Positions 8,927-17,011 of a stretch of DNA of 64,000 nt are shown piece after piece. The notes below the pieces were generated by a model, which was not told the DNA's origin, did not search any database, and worked only from the letters and a program-made list of their open reading frames with translations. This DNA is from PALSA-968 sp964387075. Lineage in GTDB: Bacteria > Bacteroidota > Bacteroidia > B-17B0 > Aurantibacillaceae. Each line of letters opens with the position of its first letter. The stretch's first letter is position 1. The position numbers and the translations under genes were made by a program. The stretch covers positions 124,001 to 188,000 of the forward strand of contig CAYLVB010000004.1 in NCBI GenBank assembly GCA_964387075.1, in the 5' to 3' direction.

Positions 8927-9543
8927 TAAAAATTGGCAATGAAGTTCCTGATGAGTTCCATCCCGAATCGATGACTTTTTTCGGGGTGAAATTGAAACCC
9001 TGCGATATTATCTTTCGCAATAGCGCAATCAAAGGTCACCCCGTATTCTGTCTGGGCAAGGCTGTTCGCGGGGTTATTGCAGGCAACGTAATAGGAATGC
9101 ACGAAATAATAGCGGGGATCAGGATCGATGCCTTTCAAAAGCCGATGATCCTTTTTGCTATATGTTACATCTCTCCATCCCATGTGTGGGATCTTGAAGT
9201 TTGCGGGATCAAGATCGAATTTTTTGGTCTGCGCGTCGATCCAGCCAAGGCCGTTCACATTTCCTTCTTCGCTGTGGTTTGTGAGTAGTTGCATACCCAG
9301 GCAAATGCCCAGTACAGGGATCTTCTCTTTGAGTGCTTTTTTGTCAAGTACATCCTTTATTCCGGAGCTCTTAAGATTTTCCATGCCTTTTGCAAAGGCG
9401 CCAACGCCCGGGATAATGATCTTATCTGCCTTTTCGATCACGGAAAGGTCCGCGCTTATTTCGGAACTTCCACCCACTTTTTTGATCATGTTCCTGATGG
9501 AGGCGGGGTTACCTAAACCATAATCAATGATCACAATGTGCAT
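8926..9543 (-). CDS. HisH-like glutamine amidotransferase (WbuY type)
   Basis: A 205-residue class I glutamine amidotransferase that releases ammonia from glutamine. The nucleophile Cys81 is in GICLGMQLL, and the partner His186 and Glu188 are in FQFHPEKS. The first residues MHIVIIDYGLGN match the true HisH N terminus, so I set the start at ATG 9543. An upstream in-frame start at 9672 would add 43 residues unlike the family and overlap the previous gene heavily. No other his genes are nearby, so a role in sugar amidination with the HisF-like and PP-loop neighbours is much more likely than histidine synthesis. Confidence 0.9.
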   Translation of the reverse strand: MHIVIIDYGLGNPASIRNMIKKVGGSSEISADLSVIEKADKIIIPGVGAFAKGMENLKSSGIKDVLDKKALKEKIPVLGICLGMQLLTNHSEEGNVNGLGWIDAQTKKFDLDPANFKIPHMGWRDVTYSKKDHRLLKGIDPDPRYYFVHSYYVACNNPANSLAQTEYGVTFDCAIAKDNIAGFQFHPEKSHRFGMELIRNFIANF

Positions 9544-9547
9544 GGCC

Positions 9548-10960
9548 TTAGTTAAAGAGGGCTTTAAAAACGGGTTTACAGGATGAAAAATCAGCGAAAA
9601 CAGATCCAGGGTCGAGGGCGCTGACGGCATTCTTTCTATCGGTGTACATAAGAACAGGGTCGTCATGCTCACCTATCGGCAACGCTATTTTGTCGCCCAC
9701 AATGCTATCGGTATAATCCCTGGAAGCTAAGTGCTGTAGTGAAAGATTAAGCAGGTCATATTCCAGCGCTTCATACAAGGTGGTGGAATAAACCGAAATG
9801 TGTACCTGTGCAAGTCCAAAAAGTGAATGGATATTCTCTCTTGATACAAGGATGTTGGAAAAGGCAGACAAAGCACTGTAATCATGCTCCTTTTCATTTG
9901 GGTGAAGTTTAAGAATGATCTTCCATCCCGTGTGTTTGGTTTGCAACAACTGCGACAGGCGGGTCGCATAATTTTTATAAAATTCAGACATATAGGTCTG
10001 GCTGCTTATCAAAATGATGGAGTGATCTTTGCAAAATTTCGATATACTGTCTGCCGGAGCCGGGCTTTCGTTCCTGGTACGGAAATCTCCAACGCATACA
10101 ATGTTTTCTTCGGCGAACTCTCCGCCTTTAAGGAGGATATTCTTCCAGTAGTTGCCGTATACCAGGATCTTATCGGGAAACAGGGCTTTGTTTCGAATCG
10201 ACGAAATGCTTTTTGGAAATACATAGAAGATGTCACTTTCAGCGATCAATCCGTGCTGGATCTCGTAACATTGGATGCCGGCTTTTTTCAGCGCCAGCAA
10301 AAGCCCTTCGTGATGATAATGTTGCTCAACAAGCGCAAAGCGGAGAGAAGGAAAAATCTTCAGAAGTTCTTTCCATGTTTTATATTGAAGGAAAAAATTC
10401 TGAACGGCTATTTGTATGTTTAGTAATTCTTCCTTCCTGAAAATGTCAGCACGTTCTAATCTTTCAACAGTTTTAAGCAGTGCGGCGCGCAGCTCCAGGT
10501 CATATCCGGCATCGGGTGTATGCTGTAGGTGCCGGTATTGGTGCAGCTCGATATCGTGGACGTATTTGTTTTCTTTTACGTGCTCAACCACATGCAGCGC
10601 CCGGTTTGCCGGAAATTCATTGAGCAATTCTTTAAAATAATAGGATCGGGGCGCTTCGTTCACCGTGTTCACGCTTCTGCCGCTGAGGTCTACCGCAAGT
10701 ACAAAGGCCTCAGGCTTCACCTTTATCTCCGGGCCTGACCCAGCTCTTAGTTTTTTTAATTTTTGCGTGCCTTTCCAGGTTAGATCTCCCTTGAAAAATG
10801 GCAAGGATACTTTTCCTTTGGAAACATAATTTACTTTCAGGCCATCCAATACAATTTTCAGGATATTAATATCCCCGCAATCAAAAACAGCGGGGTCACC
10901 CGCTCTTTCGTAGAATTTTTTCTTGAAATCAGAGAAAGTAGTATCCCGGTGTAAGCTCAT
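9548..10960 (-). CDS. Putative GT-B glycosyltransferase of unassigned family
   Basis: A 470-residue cytosolic protein with no signal or membrane segment. The C-terminal half has three motifs seen in the capsule/sialyltransferase/CDP-glycerol-transferase style GT-B superfamily: an IQHG motif (234-237), KLHPNE (351-356) and YSTTLYEALE (391-400). In related enzymes the HP and S-T motifs bind a CMP-type donor. It sits between the amidotransferase trio and the DUF4910-NeuB module and overlaps the DUF4910 gene by 4 bases. A transferase for the CMP-activated nonulosonate is therefore an attractive inference, not proven. The N-terminal ~180 residues are not recognised. Confidence 0.6.
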   Translation of the reverse strand: MSLHRDTTFSDFKKKFYERAGDPAVFDCGDINILKIVLDGLKVNYVSKGKVSLPFFKGDLTWKGTQKLKKLRAGSGPEIKVKPEAFVLAVDLSGRSVNTVNEAPRSYYFKELLNEFPANRALHVVEHVKENKYVHDIELHQYRHLQHTPDAGYDLELRAALLKTVERLERADIFRKEELLNIQIAVQNFFLQYKTWKELLKIFPSLRFALVEQHYHHEGLLLALKKAGIQCYEIQHGLIAESDIFYVFPKSISSIRNKALFPDKILVYGNYWKNILLKGGEFAEENIVCVGDFRTRNESPAPADSISKFCKDHSIILISSQTYMSEFYKNYATRLSQLLQTKHTGWKIILKLHPNEKEHDYSALSAFSNILVSRENIHSLFGLAQVHISVYSTTLYEALEYDLLNLSLQHLASRDYTDSIVGDKIALPIGEHDDPVLMYTDRKNAVSALDPGSVFADFSSCKPVFKALFN

Positions 10961-12234
10961 TTTTCTCGAAGGAGCCCGGCTTCACTGAGCTTCTGTATGG
11001 CTTCGGTAAAGTCTCCGGGTTTTAAACCTTTTTTAACTGCAATTTCCTTAAGGTCAATACTGCCGTCGGCAAAGGCAAGCAGGTGGAGCATTTTATGGGC
11101 CAGGCCAATATCTCCCCAGGTTCCTCCTGTAGTTGGATAAAGTCCTCTCTTTCCCATTTGCGGCTCGCAGTCAGGTTGCGTATTTATGTAATACCGGGCA
11201 GATTCAATTTCCATAACGATATCAAAAAGTGTTTCCGCCGTCTCTTCTATACAATGGAAGGAAATGAAGGTTTTATTGTCGAGCGAAGTATGGTATTCCT
11301 TGAAAGTTTGATAAGGCGTACGTATCAACGACCCAACCGGGAGATCGAAACCGGGAGAGCAGTATTGGCGCTCATCGCTTCCTCCAATGGCAAAGGGTAT
11401 CACTTGATGCTCCTTTCCTTTTTCTTTCAATACACGCTCGGCAACGCGGTCAGCAAGCGTATTCTCTTTTTTTGAACGTTTATAGGTCAATGCGCCGCGG
11501 TCGCCGCAACACGTTAATACATAACCTGCTTCCAGGTGTTTTTTGATGTGGGCGCCGTGTTTGGCAAGATACACGATGATACCGATGGTTTCCGGAGCCA
11601 TTACAAAGCGGTAGGAGTATTTGCGTCTCTTTAAAGCCGCAACTTTTTGATAGAGCGATGCCATGGCTAGGGGTCCTGATAACTCGTTATTGGCCATGCT
11701 TGGATGGCATAGATAGGTAGAGAACAGAATTTCCTGGTCAGTTTCTCCCTTCAGAAGCAAATGCCCGTATGTTAAATGTCCCGCTTTCAGTTCAGCGTCG
11801 ATGAAAATTTTATAGGTGCCTTGTTTTGGAAGTTCCAGCAATTGTTTGTGCGAAAGACAAAATCCCCAGTTCTCTTTATAATAACTGGTCACGTAAGGAA
11901 TGGCCTCCGGAAGATCGGGCCTGGTGTAAAGATGTTCTTTCAATTCCTCAAAGCTGATCTCTCGGCTCTGCGGTATTGAGTAATTGAGAATATGGAGATT
12001 GTTCTCTTTGAAACTGCAGATCTTGTTTCCGTGCGGCGTAATGATATAAGCGTCACGGATATTCCATTCTTTCGGAACTTCCCAGTCAAAAGCTTTTGTG
12101 CCGGTCGGGATCTCTTCCAGTTCAAGTGGAATGACCTCCTGCAATATCCTCAATGAATCGCGAAGGCCATTCCCGGTGATGCTGCGGCAAAGCGGCCACA
12201 GGCGATCGAAATAAGATTCTAAATTCAAACTCAT
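10957..12234 (-). CDS. DUF4910 aminopeptidase-like protein
   Basis: A 425-residue protein of the DUF4910 type, whose central fold resembles zinc aminopeptidases of the M28 kind. Candidate metal or catalytic residues are His177 in CHPSMANNELSG, Glu215 in APETIG, Asp287 in GGSDERQY and His315 in YHTSLDN. The C-terminal ~60 residues look like a small helical or winged domain. Where M28 peptidases normally have an Asp metal ligand after the HPS motif, this protein has Asn (NNE), so activity may be altered. Members of this family recur in surface-sugar loci; a deacylase or amidase acting on a sugar intermediate is possible. Overlaps the next gene's start by 4 bases. Confidence 0.8.
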   Translation of the reverse strand: MSLNLESYFDRLWPLCRSITGNGLRDSLRILQEVIPLELEEIPTGTKAFDWEVPKEWNIRDAYIITPHGNKICSFKENNLHILNYSIPQSREISFEELKEHLYTRPDLPEAIPYVTSYYKENWGFCLSHKQLLELPKQGTYKIFIDAELKAGHLTYGHLLLKGETDQEILFSTYLCHPSMANNELSGPLAMASLYQKVAALKRRKYSYRFVMAPETIGIIVYLAKHGAHIKKHLEAGYVLTCCGDRGALTYKRSKKENTLADRVAERVLKEKGKEHQVIPFAIGGSDERQYCSPGFDLPVGSLIRTPYQTFKEYHTSLDNKTFISFHCIEETAETLFDIVMEIESARYYINTQPDCEPQMGKRGLYPTTGGTWGDIGLAHKMLHLLAFADGSIDLKEIAVKKGLKPGDFTEAIQKLSEAGLLREK

Positions 12235-12914
12235 GGTTTTTGTCCCACAATAACGATCTCCTCGGCCAAATGCGGCCAGATCTTACAAGCGAGGTTCGTT
12301 TTCCAGTGACTGAAATTATTGCGATGCTTGAGTAGTACAACTTTATAGCCGCAGGCCTCAAATATTTTTTTGAGTTCATGAGCGCGGTATTCTTTCACAT
12401 GCATCCAGCTGTCCCAGATCATGTAGCGCCCGGAGGGATTGCAATAGGTATTGTATTCTTCGCCCATATCGGCGTATTCAACAACTTCTTCGGTAATGGC
12501 TCCGCCTCTGAAAAGTTTTACGATGCGGTCCAGCGATCCACCGTTCACGGTGGATAGATAGAAATATCCCCCGCTTTCCAGTTTTTCAAAGGCGTTCTTC
12601 AGGACTAGGTGAGGAGGGAAGCGAAAATGCGCGATACAGTGTATCAACGTAAAACAATTCACTTTATCCTGCACGACCTCTTTGAATTTGGAAGTAAAGA
12701 ACTCTCCTTTAAAAACTTTAATGCCGTGAGATTTGGACCATGCAGTCCGTGCTTCAAAATCCCAGGGAGCCTCTACTGCGCAAATGTTCTTTCCCGAGTT
12801 TTTGAGTGCTATAGAGATCTCTCCAGCCCCGGGACCTAATTCGCAATAATGCTGCACTTCCAGGTCAAGAAGGTCCTGTAAAGTATTTTTGTAACGTATT
12901 TGCTCTGAATGCAT
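12231..12914 (-). CDS. Class I SAM-dependent methyltransferase
   Basis: A 227-residue protein with the SAM-binding motif CELGPGAGEIS near the N terminus, an acidic second strand (CAVEAP), and a post-motif region CFTLIHCIAHFRFPP. It should methylate a small molecule or sugar; the substrate cannot be told. I prefer ATG 12914, five bases after the neuB stop; ATG 12938 would add eight residues and overlap neuB by 19 bases. It is embedded between neuB and the DUF4910 gene (4-base overlap downstream), so it probably modifies the nonulosonate branch. Confidence 0.8.
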   Translation of the reverse strand: MHSEQIRYKNTLQDLLDLEVQHYCELGPGAGEISIALKNSGKNICAVEAPWDFEARTAWSKSHGIKVFKGEFFTSKFKEVVQDKVNCFTLIHCIAHFRFPPHLVLKNAFEKLESGGYFYLSTVNGGSLDRIVKLFRGGAITEEVVEYADMGEEYNTYCNPSGRYMIWDSWMHVKEYRAHELKKIFEACGYKVVLLKHRNNFSHWKTNLACKIWPHLAEEIVIVGQKP

Positions 12915-12919
12915 CTTGT

Positions 12920-13972
12920 TTAATTGAACATGTTCCACTTCAATACATCATCGGCCTTAATAGCTTTGAGGGCCTTTTTCCCAATAAGGTCTTTCATGAA
13001 TTTGGGGCTGATGCCGTGCGCGGGGCGCTTCCAGGTGAGATCTGCTTCCGTAACTACATGCCCTTCGGGAATATCGTTATTGGCTACCAATGAGCGACGG
13101 GCATTCTTACGGGCGGGTTCTTCATCGGCCAGCGAAGTAAGCGCGAAGCTTCCTAAAAGTTCTTCCGTAAATTTCCATTTGTCCCAGAAGACCTTCAGGT
13201 CTTCCTTGTCCATGGCATGGTAATGATCGTTGCCGGGCAGTTTTTTATCGTGCGTAAAATGTTTTTCGATCACAGTTGCTCCCAACAATACGGCGTCTTT
13301 CACCACTTCCATTCCCTGCGGCAATGTGTGATCGGAGTAACCGGGCACGTGTTTAGGGAATTTCTTTCGCAGGTCCCAGATCATTCCCAGGTTAGCATTC
13401 TTATTAGGAGTTGGATAGTTCAATACACAATGCATCAAACACAATTTATTGCCATGTTTTTCAATGATGTCAACCGCCTCCTGCACTTCCCACAAATGAG
13501 AGGCTCCTGTGGAAAGAATGATCGGCTTCTTGAAGCTGCACTGCAACTCAATGAACGGGAAATTGGTGATATCTGAAGAAGAGATCTTGAACACCGGCAT
13601 CAGGTCATTGAGGAATCTTGCTGATTCGGCATCAAAAGGGGTCGACAGGAATTCAATGCCGGCTTTATCGCAGTGTTTCTTCAGTTCTTCGTATTCTTTC
13701 TTCCAGAACTTGTCGTACTTCTTAAAAAGTTCGTACTGGCTGCGCGTTGGTTCCTTGCTGATGTCCCAATAATAAGGGCTATCCTTGCTGGCAATGGTCT
13801 CTGCTTTATAGGTCTGGAATTTGATGGCGTGCGCGCCGCCTTCCTGCGCTTCGTCTACCAGGCGCTTCGCCAGGTCCATAGAACCCTCGTGGTTCACACC
13901 GGCCTCGGCAATGACATAAGGTTTCCTTATTTCATTGGGTTTGTAACTGTTTAAATACTCAACTAATTTCAT
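12920..13972 (-). CDS. neuB: NeuB-family nonulosonic acid synthase
   Basis: A 350-residue enzyme that condenses phosphoenolpyruvate with a six-carbon amino sugar to give a nine-carbon nonulosonic acid. The TIM barrel (1-~275) shows VIAEAGVNHEGS, AIKFQTYKAE, FLSTPFD, LMHCVLNYPTP and GYSDHT. The last ~65 residues form the SAF (antifreeze-like) lid (RRSLVANNDIPEGHVV). Length is normal for NeuB, LegI and PseI. Which of these it is cannot be decided by eye. It is flanked by an SDR and a methyltransferase, with a class III aminotransferase and a cytidylyltransferase just upstream, so it is the core of a CMP-nonulosonate-type module. Confidence 0.92.
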   Translation of the reverse strand: MKLVEYLNSYKPNEIRKPYVIAEAGVNHEGSMDLAKRLVDEAQEGGAHAIKFQTYKAETIASKDSPYYWDISKEPTRSQYELFKKYDKFWKKEYEELKKHCDKAGIEFLSTPFDAESARFLNDLMPVFKISSSDITNFPFIELQCSFKKPIILSTGASHLWEVQEAVDIIEKHGNKLCLMHCVLNYPTPNKNANLGMIWDLRKKFPKHVPGYSDHTLPQGMEVVKDAVLLGATVIEKHFTHDKKLPGNDHYHAMDKEDLKVFWDKWKFTEELLGSFALTSLADEEPARKNARRSLVANNDIPEGHVVTEADLTWKRPAHGISPKFMKDLIGKKALKAIKADDVLKWNMFN

Positions 13973-13986
13973 TTGTTTTTTTTATT

Positions 13987-14811
13987 CTACCAAACTGTCC
14001 AGCCGCCTTCGTTCAAAATATTAGCGCCGGTTGTATAGCTTGATGCGTCAGATAATAAATAAACGAGGGCCGAAGCTACCTCGTGGCTGTAGCTCATACG
14101 CTGCATGGGAGAGAAGTTGGCGAAGTTCTTTTCAAATTGTTCTTCGTGTTTGTTCCATACGCCATGTGGGGTGATCATGTTCACACGCACTTTTTTCGCG
14201 GCCCAGTAAGAAGCTAAGTAACGACTTAAAGCGTCGATACCGCCTTTTGATGCTGAATAAGCCGCGGGGCAACCCATGGAGGTTCCTTTATAAAGATTTT
14301 GGTTGGGCGCCACAACAGAATAGGTAGAAGGAATGTTCACGATAGAACCTCCGCCGTTCTCTGCCATCCAGGAACCTATCACCTGGCAGGAAAGGAAAGT
14401 TCCTTTTAAATTCACTTCCATAACCTTGTCCCAATTCTCTTCGCTCACTTTTTCAAAAGGTTCGAATATCAAATGCGTTTTATTCTGGTGACCGTTCACG
14501 AGCCCATCTATGCGCATGAACTCTTTCAGTGCGAAGCTCTTTAAGAGTTCAACCGATCTTTTGTTTTCCACTTCAAGCACAAAACCTTTTATCTTCTGCT
14601 TGTAGCGCTTGCTTAATTCTTCCGCGTAAGCAACAGGGTCGGCTTTTTCAATGTCTGCTATAAGCAGCTGGCCGTTGAACTGGGCAACCGCCTCGCAAAA
14701 GGCTTTTCCTATAAGCCCGCAACCGCCGGTTACGATGATCACTTTGCCAAAAAGGTCGAACTTCTTTTTAAAGTCTATCTCAGAAGGGTCAGTGGTTCTT
14801 TTAGGTTCCAT
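13987..14811 (-). CDS. SDR oxidoreductase (PtmA-like)
   Basis: A 274-residue short-chain dehydrogenase. The NAD(P) motif TGGCGLIGKAF begins near residue 28. The catalytic set is complete: Ser162 (NIPSTYS), Tyr185 and Lys189 (YSASKGG). PtmA-type SDRs occur in flagellin or LPS sugar loci beside neuB. Here it precedes neuB by 14 bases, so it probably oxidises or reduces an amino-sugar intermediate ahead of, or after, the NeuB step. A 102-base spacer (14812-14913) separates it from the aminotransferase gene; that spacer contains an 11-base palindrome GGCATAATGCC but no clear promoter. Confidence 0.87.
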   Translation of the reverse strand: MEPKRTTDPSEIDFKKKFDLFGKVIIVTGGCGLIGKAFCEAVAQFNGQLLIADIEKADPVAYAEELSKRYKQKIKGFVLEVENKRSVELLKSFALKEFMRIDGLVNGHQNKTHLIFEPFEKVSEENWDKVMEVNLKGTFLSCQVIGSWMAENGGGSIVNIPSTYSVVAPNQNLYKGTSMGCPAAYSASKGGIDALSRYLASYWAAKKVRVNMITPHGVWNKHEEQFEKNFANFSPMQRMSYSHEVASALVYLLSDASSYTTGANILNEGGWTVW

Positions 14812-14913
14812 ATTATGCCGATGTATTAATTAATTATTTGTTTGAGACCAAGGCATAATGCCGAGCGGCGTTCAATGAAAAATAGTAGTAGTGAATCTGA
14901 AGTCGCCTCTGCA

Positions 14914-16254
14914 TTAAATGTATTTTCTGAAAACGGGTTTGATGGGCTTTCCAACAAGATATTTTTCGAAGCCTTCTTCCAATCCTTTTTTGTAAACGAG
15001 GCAGGTTTCATCCATAGCGCTTAATATATTTTCTACGTCCTCCTCGCTGTGACTGAAATGCGGGCAAAAAACACCCTGGAACAGGATGCCGTGTTTGATC
15101 ATTTCCTGGTGGAAAAGCGTGCGTAGTCCGAAGGAATTGTTTCCTTCCTTATCAAAATAGCCCAAAGAAGCGTGCCAGTTGAACTGTAGGTTCTTTATGG
15201 AATTTGAGAGCCCATGCTGTGCGAATATTTTAGCGGAACCGTCGATGAACTTCTGGCCCATGGTCTGGTTGTGTTTTAAGACCGGTTTCTTTTCAAATTC
15301 ATCCATGGTGGCAAGTCCGGCAGCGATACTGCTTGTTTCTCCGCCGTGGGTAGTGCTGATCAGGAATAATTTTTCCTTTCCCTCGTTACGGATACCGCCA
15401 AGTTCCATCACTTCCTTTTTACCTGTTAGACAACAGAAAGAAAATCCATTGGCTATTCCTTTGCCCCAGGTGGCCATGTCGGGAACCACATTGTATTTTT
15501 TTAATGAACCCGGATAGTCCGATCTAAAACCGGTGATCATCTCATCCATGATCCAAAGTGCTCCGTATTTGTGCGCTGTATCAATAGCATCTTTCAGGAA
15601 ATTCTCAGGCAGTACGTTCATTTTTTCCGGCTCAGATATTACACAGGCGATCTGGTCGGGATATTGCGCAAAAAGATCTTTCAATGATTGAAGGTCATCG
15701 GCCTTGTACATCACAGTAAGATTGCTGATGTCGGATGGAATACCGCTTTTTACATCGGTGGAGCCGATGAACCAATCGTCGTATGAATAAAATGGATGTT
15801 CGGCCGGCCTCGCAACCAACTTCCTCCCTGTAAATGCCCTTGCCAGTTTAACGGCAGCGGTAGTAACTACCGATCCGTTCTTGGCGTACTTGATCATATC
15901 GTGCACTTTCACAGCGCCCAAAAAGCGCTCTGCCATTTCATGCTCAATAACAGACGGACGTGAAAAATTATTCCCCCTTTGCAATTCTTTGGTCACCCGC
16001 TCAATAACAGGTTCGTAAGCATGACCCAGGCTCACGGAAGCAAGTCCGCTCAGGCACTCAATATACTTGTTGCCATCCTCATCCCAAACATGACATCCTT
16101 TTCCGTGCGTAATGGAAGCGGGCGAGAGGAGGGGAAATTGATCATCGCCCTTCGAATAAGTATGGGCGCCGCCCGGGATAAGGTCATGGATGCGCTTCCG
16201 GTATTCGTCAGATTTTTTAAAATTCGTGATCAGTGCTTTTTGTTTTGCCGGCAT
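14914..16254 (-). CDS. Class III PLP-dependent aminotransferase (glutamate-1-semialdehyde aminomutase-like)
   Basis: A 446-residue fold-type I enzyme. The N terminus resembles glutamate-1-semialdehyde aminomutase (IPGGAHTYSKGDDQFP, GCHVWDEDGNKYIEC). Asp237 in IMDEMITGF contacts the PLP ring, and Lys265 in TWGKGIANG is the Schiff-base lysine. It is unlikely to be HemL, because it sits one base downstream of a cytidylyltransferase gene in a sugar locus. It probably aminates a keto-sugar or keto-acid intermediate of the nonulosonate branch. The final ~50 residues extend past typical GSA aminomutases and are rich in Lys and Glu. Confidence 0.85.
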   Translation of the reverse strand: MPAKQKALITNFKKSDEYRKRIHDLIPGGAHTYSKGDDQFPLLSPASITHGKGCHVWDEDGNKYIECLSGLASVSLGHAYEPVIERVTKELQRGNNFSRPSVIEHEMAERFLGAVKVHDMIKYAKNGSVVTTAAVKLARAFTGRKLVARPAEHPFYSYDDWFIGSTDVKSGIPSDISNLTVMYKADDLQSLKDLFAQYPDQIACVISEPEKMNVLPENFLKDAIDTAHKYGALWIMDEMITGFRSDYPGSLKKYNVVPDMATWGKGIANGFSFCCLTGKKEVMELGGIRNEGKEKLFLISTTHGGETSSIAAGLATMDEFEKKPVLKHNQTMGQKFIDGSAKIFAQHGLSNSIKNLQFNWHASLGYFDKEGNNSFGLRTLFHQEMIKHGILFQGVFCPHFSHSEEDVENILSAMDETCLVYKKGLEEGFEKYLVGKPIKPVFRKYI

Positions 16255-16255
16255 G

Positions 16256-17011
16256 TTATTTAACGGGTTTATCGTTCTTCAATGACTTTTGATATCCAGA
16301 GTTGGCCACGCTATCCTTGTTCAAAGATAGTATTTCGGGCTTAGCTTCAAGCAGGGCAATGACCTCGTTCATTCCGAAGTCATGAACATTTTTTAACTCC
16401 TCAAATATCCTTTGCGCCATTTTAAAGTCATCAGGCGAGTCTACAGAGAGTTTGTAATGATAGGCGGAATTGAAATGCTTCCATCCGCAGGTAAATTTTC
16501 CGCAGTTCTTGATGTACGGGGTCACGTGTTCGCGTTCCGACTGCATGTTGGCTTCTTTGTGAGCGCTTTCCAGCGATGCGAAAGTAAATACCTCGGTGTC
16601 AAATCCGTCTTCCAACACCTGGGGCTCGCTATTTGAGTTAGAAAAATAATCTTTCCCTGAGTTCTCGTGCTCTATTACCACGAAATCGATCACAGCGTGG
16701 TGATGCAGTGGGCAGTCGGAAGTAACGCGGATCACATTTTGCGGTTGGTAAGGGGCCGCGGCATTGTAAAATCGCTCAAGCACGTCCCAGTCACTTCCGC
16801 GGGAGCACAGGATGTTCTTCTTTTTGCAAAATTCCTCAATGGCGTCATCTTCCGGGTTTGTGGTGGTGGCCACAACAATTTTATCAATGTTTTTGGCCGG
16901 AGAAATGCGTTCAATTAGATTCTCAAGGACGCTCTTTCCATTAAGGTCCATGAGCACCTTTCCCGGTAAACGGGTCGATCCCATACGGGCCTGTATGATC
17001 AAAAGGTTCAT
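16256..17011 (-). CDS. SpsF-like cytidylyltransferase / NTP transferase
   Basis: A 251-residue nucleotidyltransferase. The N terminus LLIIQARMGSTRLPGKVL is the nucleotide-binding signature of SpsF/NeuA-like cytidylyltransferases, followed by VRVTSDCPL (metal-binding Asp). It probably activates the NeuB product, or a related acid, with CTP. The last ~25 residues (after SLNKDS) are charged and may be a disordered tail. It overlaps the formyltransferase gene by 4 bases and precedes the aminotransferase gene by one base, so these three are co-translated. Confidence 0.87.
   Translation of the reverse strand: MNLLIIQARMGSTRLPGKVLMDLNGKSVLENLIERISPAKNIDKIVVATTTNPEDDAIEEFCKKKNILCSRGSDWDVLERFYNAAAPYQPQNVIRVTSDCPLHHHAVIDFVVIEHENSGKDYFSNSNSEPQVLEDGFDTEVFTFASLESAHKEANMQSEREHVTPYIKNCGKFTCGWKHFNSAYHYKLSVDSPDDFKMAQRIFEELKNVHDFGMNEVIALLEAKPEILSLNKDSVANSGYQKSLKNDKPVK

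Noticed and set aside
8153..9543. Histidine biosynthesis genes hisF and hisH
   Set aside because: No other his genes nearby, the HisF-like protein lacks the catalytic Asp, and both overlap a sugar amidotransferase gene.
14826..15011. 61-residue minus-strand ORF overlapping the aminotransferase 3' end and intergenic spacer
   Set aside because: Mostly a shifted frame of the aminotransferase gene, with no family features.
14914..16254. HemL (glutamate-1-semialdehyde aminomutase) for tetrapyrrole synthesis
   Set aside because: It sits one base from a cytidylyltransferase gene within the glycan locus and has a longer C terminus; family resemblance alone does not support HemL.
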